Assembly (NCBI GenBank): GCA_035578155.1
Contig: JAPWDM010000013.1
Coordinates: forward strand, 6,721,527 to 6,785,526
Origin: Brachynemurus nebulosus
Lineage: Eukaryota; Arthropoda; Insecta; Neuroptera; Myrmeleontidae
DNA: 64,000 bases
Reading direction: 5' to 3'
How positions within the stretch are numbered: the first letter of the stretch is position 1; each line of letters begins with the position of its first letter. This document shows positions 58,598 to 64,000 of this stretch, one piece after another. Below the pieces are notes generated by a model, which ran no database searches, was not told where the DNA came from, and was given only the letters and a program-made list of their open reading frames with translations. The position numbers and the translations under genes are program-made.

Positions 58598-59289
58598 GCC
58601 AATTGGGTGTGGCACACAGCTTCTTCGTACTCGTAAAAGACTTTAAACCAGTATTCTACCAAATATATATACCGTGAAATTATATTTTCTCCTTAAAGTT
58701 CGTAGAAAATTGTTGTAACTCAAAATACTTAATGGTTAAATAATAAAATAATAGCAAAAATATTTTAGAAACTAACCCCCAAAATACTTTAAAAATTGAG
58801 CGAAATGGGACTAGCAGTAAATAAGATATTGACATTTAATGGGATTTCATGGTATACTATTACTCTGAATGCAATGAAATTTGTAGGGAACCATCTAGGA
58901 ACCAGAGCGCATAATTTCTGGCAATTTCATAAAAAAGAATTGAATAGTTCCGAAGTTATGCCCCTTGGTACAATTTAGTATATTAATGGAATGACATGGT
59001 AGCGGCGTAGCTACCGTTACTCCGATTTCGATTAAATTCATAGGGGACCATCTAGGAACCAAACTGCATAATTTCTGAAAATTTCATTAAAACCGTCTAG
59101 TAGTTCAGAAGTTATGCCACTTGGTGCAAACTGGCGACACGCAGACGGACGGACAGACACCAAACCAAAATTGTTCAGGAAGCTCTAAAACGTAGAATGT
59201 GCGTAAAAAATTTTATTTTGGAACAAAAACTTTATTATTTTTCAAAAGTGATCACAATGCTTCCGCTACTTTAATAGTCTCGGAAGCAA
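58598..59289 (+). repeat. Dispersed repeat R1, copy 2
   Basis: Same orientation as 557-1260, with small indels (for example GGTATACTATTACTC instead of GGTAGCGCCGTGGATACTA) and the same ends. The 60-codon ORF within it is repeat sequence. Confidence 0.75.
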
Positions 59290-59477
59290 AAATTGCAGTA
59301 ACGAAAATCTATGAGCAGCTTCAAATTTTATGTTTCTACCATCAATATTAAAAATATGATTTTTGGAACTAATAAAACTTTAGTGTATATAATGACGTCA
59401 CTACGTCCAATTTTTGTTTTTAAATTAGTAGTTATAAAAATGGTATAAATCAGATCTGTTAGTGAAATTTCGTTAAT

Positions 59478-59681
59478 ATGAGTGCCAAATTAGACCGGTC
59501 ACCCACTTCCTGTAACTTCCTGTATGACAGGTGCACCTTCTTAAAGTCATTATTCAAGTATAATATGAAAATTCGGGTCGAAAATTCTACGAAAAAATCA
59601 CTGATTAGTAAATTTTTCAATAAAGCTAAAAGAAATAAAAGAGAAGGTAATAATAATACTGAAACTACTTCTATTATTTAG
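59478..59681 (+). CDS. Possible small ORF or terminal exon, unknown product
   Basis: The frame from ATG 59478 to TAG 59681 encodes 67 aa with a basic, polar C-terminus (NSTKKSLISKFFNKAKRNKR, then EGNNNTETTSII). Its codon mix is less biased than the nearby chance frames. A possible acceptor (TTCCTGTATGACAG) at about 59530 leaves the downstream part in frame, so it could instead be the last coding exon of a larger spliced gene. AATAAA lies near 59865. No signal peptide, motif or family was recognised. Low certainty. Confidence 0.22.
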   Translation: MSAKLDRSPTSCNFLYDRCTFLKSLFKYNMKIRVENSTKKSLISKFFNKAKRNKREGNNNTETTSII

Positions 59682-59689
59682 ACACTATT

Positions 59690-62600
59690 AACTCAAATTT
59701 TTGTATGGATGGTCACTGCGCACTTAATTCTCACGATAAATTTATTCTTGTCAAAGTATACTAGCTTCGTTTCGTAATAGCTACGATATATTTTAGCATT
59801 ATATAGATATATAATATTTCTACGCTGTAAGTAAGCATATTATTATGTAGGTCTATTTTAAGAGTGAATAAACTTGAGAGAACTGAGTAGAAAAGTTGAG
59901 TTTCATTCGTTCGTTCGGGCTCAATCGTTCAATATTTTCACATCATTTACACATAACGTTTCATAATATCTATATAATGTGTGTGTTATATAATTTAATA
60001 TATACAGGATGTACTAAGTGATCAAGGTAAGTTGCATTCATCATTGATATTGATCGAGTTTGAACAAAAGTTATATCGAAATTTGAAAAACTTAATGTAA
60101 TTATTTTACGAATTTATTACTTGAGAGGTTTTGTATTTTTTCGGCTAAATATTTATGTATAAATTTAATTCAGTTTAACGAAAAAACCGTAAACTATCAA
60201 AAACACGACAGTATAAATTTGAAGTGTTTTTGGTTCACAGTTCTCCAAGATAAACTGTTTTTAGGCAACAAATATAAGTTGTTGAGAACAGTTGTGTTAC
60301 TGACGCATTTGGTAATTTAAATTGCTCCATTTGAAGTTCGTAAATAAAGTATTATGTAAGAAAAATTTGTTTTCGAAGGTATTACTGTCACAGCTAACTT
60401 ACGAGGTTTCCATTTGAATGATGGAGTACAGTATAATAATCTGATATTAATTGTTTATTCGCTTTTATATCGTTCAATTTCTTTCAATTTCTTTAAAATT
60501 CAGGCTTCATTAGGCCACCCTTGGGGTTATTCTCTGTTGACAGATATCTCATTTTTCGAAATCCGTTAAGTCACCTTGGCGGTACATGCTTTTAACAAAA
60601 TTTTTCCTTATTGTATTATACATACAGAGAGATATTTCATTACTATGGTTTTGAAAGTTTATTAATACAAATTTTGTTTTATTTTTATTGCAGTGAACAT
60701 ATTATATATTATATTATATAGACTGATAATATAAATGTGTAATTGAGGCAACCAGTTACGGCCATATTCCGACCTTAGTAGTATCTTGTTATATAGTAAT
60801 GGATTTGTATCCATAGTTACGTTTTCAAACAATTATTGTCGAAATATAATATTGATAAAAAAATTTTACTTTTTTGAGAAGAAACTGCAAAATTTTGAAA
60901 GAAGAAAAGTGGTATTCGCTTTGTTTTCAAAATACGTACGTACCTATACAAATTATGTCCTGCAATAATTATAGTCGCATTTGCTCAAAAATTGACATTA
61001 TATTATTTCATTAAATTTCACGCGTCTCCCCCTTGTTACGTGCTTCAAGAAAAATGCCGAGAAACTAACTTTACGCTTTGTCTAGTAGTATAATATAATA
61101 GTGTTCATTGGTCTGCGGTTTCCTACCATTTTTTTCGCTGTAATAATCTCTCCCAACCTTTTTTTATGGCGCAAATAAAAAAGTGGAAAAAACTACAAAA
61201 TTTTTGACTTGAGGAGAAAAGACTTGATACACATGCGTTAAATTGTCAACAAAAATTAATTGTTCTGACAACGGGAATAAAACCTTCGAAATCGCTATAA
61301 AGTATACATTACATGGATAATTAAACTACCCGTATATTTCGTTAAATAAGTTCGAAATATATTCAACAACATAAAATTTCATTACAAGTGTAATGGTGGG
61401 TCCAGACATGGTTCGATAAATTCTTACCGTTTCCATTAATCACTCCTCATACTAAAATTGTTATAATAAATACAAATGTGGGAATATGTATCTGAAATCC
61501 ATATTCATGTTGCGGAATGATACCTGTCTGGGGACACCATTATATAGATAGGGTTGTTGCATTCACGTGAATAAGAAAATAATGCAAAGTAAGCAAGTCA
61601 TATTATAATCATTTGTGCATCATATATCATTTATTTTGTTTCATATTCATCGAGAAATTATGTGTAGGATATATATTTATATACAGGATTGATCAAAATA
61701 TTTGTAATATGTATATGTATAATTCAGCGCTTCCACTATCATTCTCAGTTATGCTGTTTGCGGCTGCTTTGATGTACATATTTTAGTTTCGTCTTCAGTC
61801 AAATAAAACTTCTTAAGGCGTTTATATTATTTTGAAGAAAACTTTTTTTCTTGTCTATTTTATTGACTTAAATGGTGTGCTAACATTTCTAGAATAATAT
61901 TTAAGAAGAACCCAATTTCTGAAATGGCTGCGCGTTTAAGTAGTAAGGTAGACGCGTTTTGGAGTCTCCCAGCTTCGTCGATAACTATTTTTTATTAGAA
62001 GTCCGTTATAATTCCATAAATGACTCACAGATGGTGTTAGTAATAAGTATAATACGATATAATGAAATAAAACGATGAACACGTTTTAAAAATTAGTACA
62101 TACGTTTTTCAAATCGTTGGGTAAGAATGATAACTCAAGCAATTTTAATCCGATTCACTTGAAAATTTACCTGTTGGTTTTTTGGGTAGATTATACAATA
62201 ATAACAAATTTTCTTTTCACTTTCACAATTAACACTTTCTCTATCGCTTAGTTCGATCCTCTATCACTTTACGTAAAATACATACTTTAATCTAATCTCT
62301 CATATAGAGTATCAACTTTTCAAAATATTCATCCAATTCGTAGTAAATAAAATTACAGACGTCCTTTAATATTTGAAATTATATTAATACAATGTAATTT
62401 ACGCAAGGTATATTGCATTTTAAGTAAGTATAATTTTACTTACTCTCTCAAGTCATAGTGACTTAATATGTACATTCTCTTAATAACTTTCGAAATATAA
62501 ACGTATTCTTGGGTTCTTATATAATTACAACATGAACATTATAATATAATTGCTCTCACTACAGTAATGTCTGTACAGAATTAAACTGCAACAAAAGTGT

Positions 62601-63147
62601 AACAGGCTGTAACAGACTGTAACAGATATGGACGTTACACGTACTGTAACCTCTGTAACATAATGAAGCTATGCATAATTCTCTATATTCCTCTATAATA
62701 TTATCATACTTGAAGTTCATATATTATAATATGTATAACAAAGCTGTGTTGAAATAGACAGGTGCTTAAATGACACTGAAAGCACATCCGTCAGAATTTA
62801 CCGACTAATTTTGATTAATTACATAAAAATATGATGGTGAGTCTCGTTAGTATCGTGATGAAAATTTGGACAGGTGAAAAGTGTGCCCTTAGTGATGAAA
62901 AATTTTTAATCGAATTTTAGTCTAACTCTGACTGTTTTAAAAAATAGGAGGTAAGGAAAAATATAAGACTGTTTCCGAAATATTTACGGTTTATTAAGAC
63001 GCTACATGTTGCTGCTTTGCTAAAAAATGCGACAGTATTGTGTACATTATGACACAGGAACTAAGCCAGAGTGGTTTAGTGGTACCTATTTGATTACATG
63101 TGGAATTAACGCTTAAAATTGCATTTTGCTGACTTTACCAGACATTG
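59690..63147. other. No gene seen; minor repeats
   Basis: AT-rich DNA. 62588-62660 holds spaced TGTAACAG/TGTAACA units (GTGTAACAGGCTGTAACAGA). TATACAGGATGTACTAAGTG near 60001 and ATACAGGATTGATCAAAAT near 61681 look like lone mariner-like ends. Confidence 0.4.
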
Positions 63148-63150
63148 TTA

Positions 63151-63316
63151 AGGAGTCTCCACATTCACGCCGAGGTTGGACGAAACGAGAATATAGAGGG
63201 TCATTTCGTTGTGTCTCGCGGTTGGTGTTTTAATGCTATTCATATGGCTGAGCCAACCTCAGCGAGGAACTCGACGAGGAACCTCGTCCAACCTCGGCGA
63301 GAATGTGGAGACTCCT
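63151..63316. mobile_element. 166-bp MITE with TTA duplication (PIF/Harbinger-like)
   Basis: The ends AGGAGTCTCCACATTC and GAATGTGGAGACTCCT are perfect inverts, continuing into CGCCGAGGTTGGACGA and TCGTCCAACCTCGGCG. TTA flanks both sides (63148-63150, 63317-63319). Inner CCTCG/CGAGG motifs add more pairing. It is markedly GC-richer than its surroundings, so it looks young. The overlapping ORF is not a gene. Confidence 0.85.
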
Positions 63317-63319
63317 TTA

Positions 63320-64000
63320 ATAAAATTTTTAAAAGAGGTCCAGTACGACTTATTATGTCCAATATGAATTTATAATTTACTAAAATTGTTGAGAACTTCG
63401 TTCATCGCAACAATCTAACAACAAGACCAGCCTTGCTTTTGCAGAATTTTCCAGAAAACAATCAAGACCACGGCGAAACTCAAGATTATTATTTAAACAG
63501 GTGAACAAGACCAAAACTACTAGGGCTTTGGTCTTGGTCACACACTTTCCGATTGTTATCTCTTTGTTAGTCAGTAATTATCAATTTCTTATATACCTAC
63601 ATGTGGTATGCATCTAAACAAATAAAAATACTTATTGCTTATTTGTGATTTATGACTCTGAAGTGACCTCATTTGATATCTTGACAAACTGCGAACAAGC
63701 TCCCTTAGTACTGGAGTTTGATTTTATGACTTATAGACGATTTCGTTCAGATTTTTGGGTATAGAGTCTGATAAAGTTTAACATTTTGACCTTCAATTTT
63801 CCGTGCTAAAGTCTTCCTACTTAATTACTTACATTAATTTCTAAAATTGATTTTGTTAGTATGGTTCATTTCAGTTAAATTTAACCATGCTTCGTAACTT
63901 TGGATTTAAATAATTTCCGTTTTTTTGGCTTTATCTCTTTTATTATTGTATTTATGTAAATTTTAAATTTGCAGTTTACATTTAGAAAAGAATAGAAGAT
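63320..64000. other. No gene seen
   Basis: AT-rich DNA to the window edge, with no supportable feature. Confidence 0.4.

Noticed and set aside
63145..63375. 76-codon ORF at the right edge
   Set aside because: It is almost entirely the 166-bp MITE, and the start codon is not an ATG in good context.

Overview
The window is AT-rich nuclear DNA from a eukaryote, most probably an insect. The support is GT-AG introns, AATAAA poly(A) signals, a eukaryotic-type tRNA-Val, an arthropod-style TCAGT initiator, and a dense load of hAT, pogo/Tigger, PIF/Harbinger and Penelope-like repeat types. I cannot place it to order or species.

Only four protein genes are well supported, all intermingled with repeats. 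Each has a tiny first exon (54-57 coding bases) that encodes just a hydrophobic signal peptide, a phase-0 intron, and one large second exon whose first codon is Leu. Three are clear paralogs at 14.0-16.9 kb (one on each strand) and 22.1-23.0 kb. They encode 261-267 aa secreted helical proteins with six cysteines in nearly fixed spacing (C-x19-C-x35-C-x15/21-C-x39-C-x24/25-C). The fourth (38.0-41.2 kb, 341 aa) has six cysteines in the same order, keeps C-x18-C-x35-C, and carries a long very basic segment between C3 and C4, so it may be a remote relative. The minus-strand gene at 14.3-15.8 kb lies wholly inside the intron of its plus-strand paralog. Function is not recognisable; extracellular effector-like roles (saliva, venom, gut or haemolymph) are inference only.

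The rest is mostly transposon-derived. 0-10 kb: a dispersed repeat, a 168-bp tandem array, TA-flanked MITEs and a 966-bp foldback element carrying a CXC-like cysteine-rich ORF, then tRNA-Val(CAC) at 10.0 kb beside a TAA-flanked MITE. 10-21 kb: a repeated hairpin, three pogo-like elements with decayed PHD-finger remnants (one nested in a hAT element with a perfect 8-bp TSD and a hAT C-terminal relic), and the gene pair. 23-28 kb: elements with GTCGTCC and AAGCGGGTA ends. 29-33 kb: a hAT element interrupted by a smaller hAT-like MITE and by an almost perfect 811-bp palindrome, plus a related empty-site copy that gives the insertion order. 33-43 kb: a MITE family with a nested 189-bp insert, then the fourth gene with two MITEs in its intron. 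42-64 kb: PIF/Harbinger-, mariner- and hAT-like MITEs and unassigned AT-rich DNA, with one weak candidate ORF at 59.5 kb.

No rRNA gene, CRISPR array, bacterial operon or viral genome was seen.
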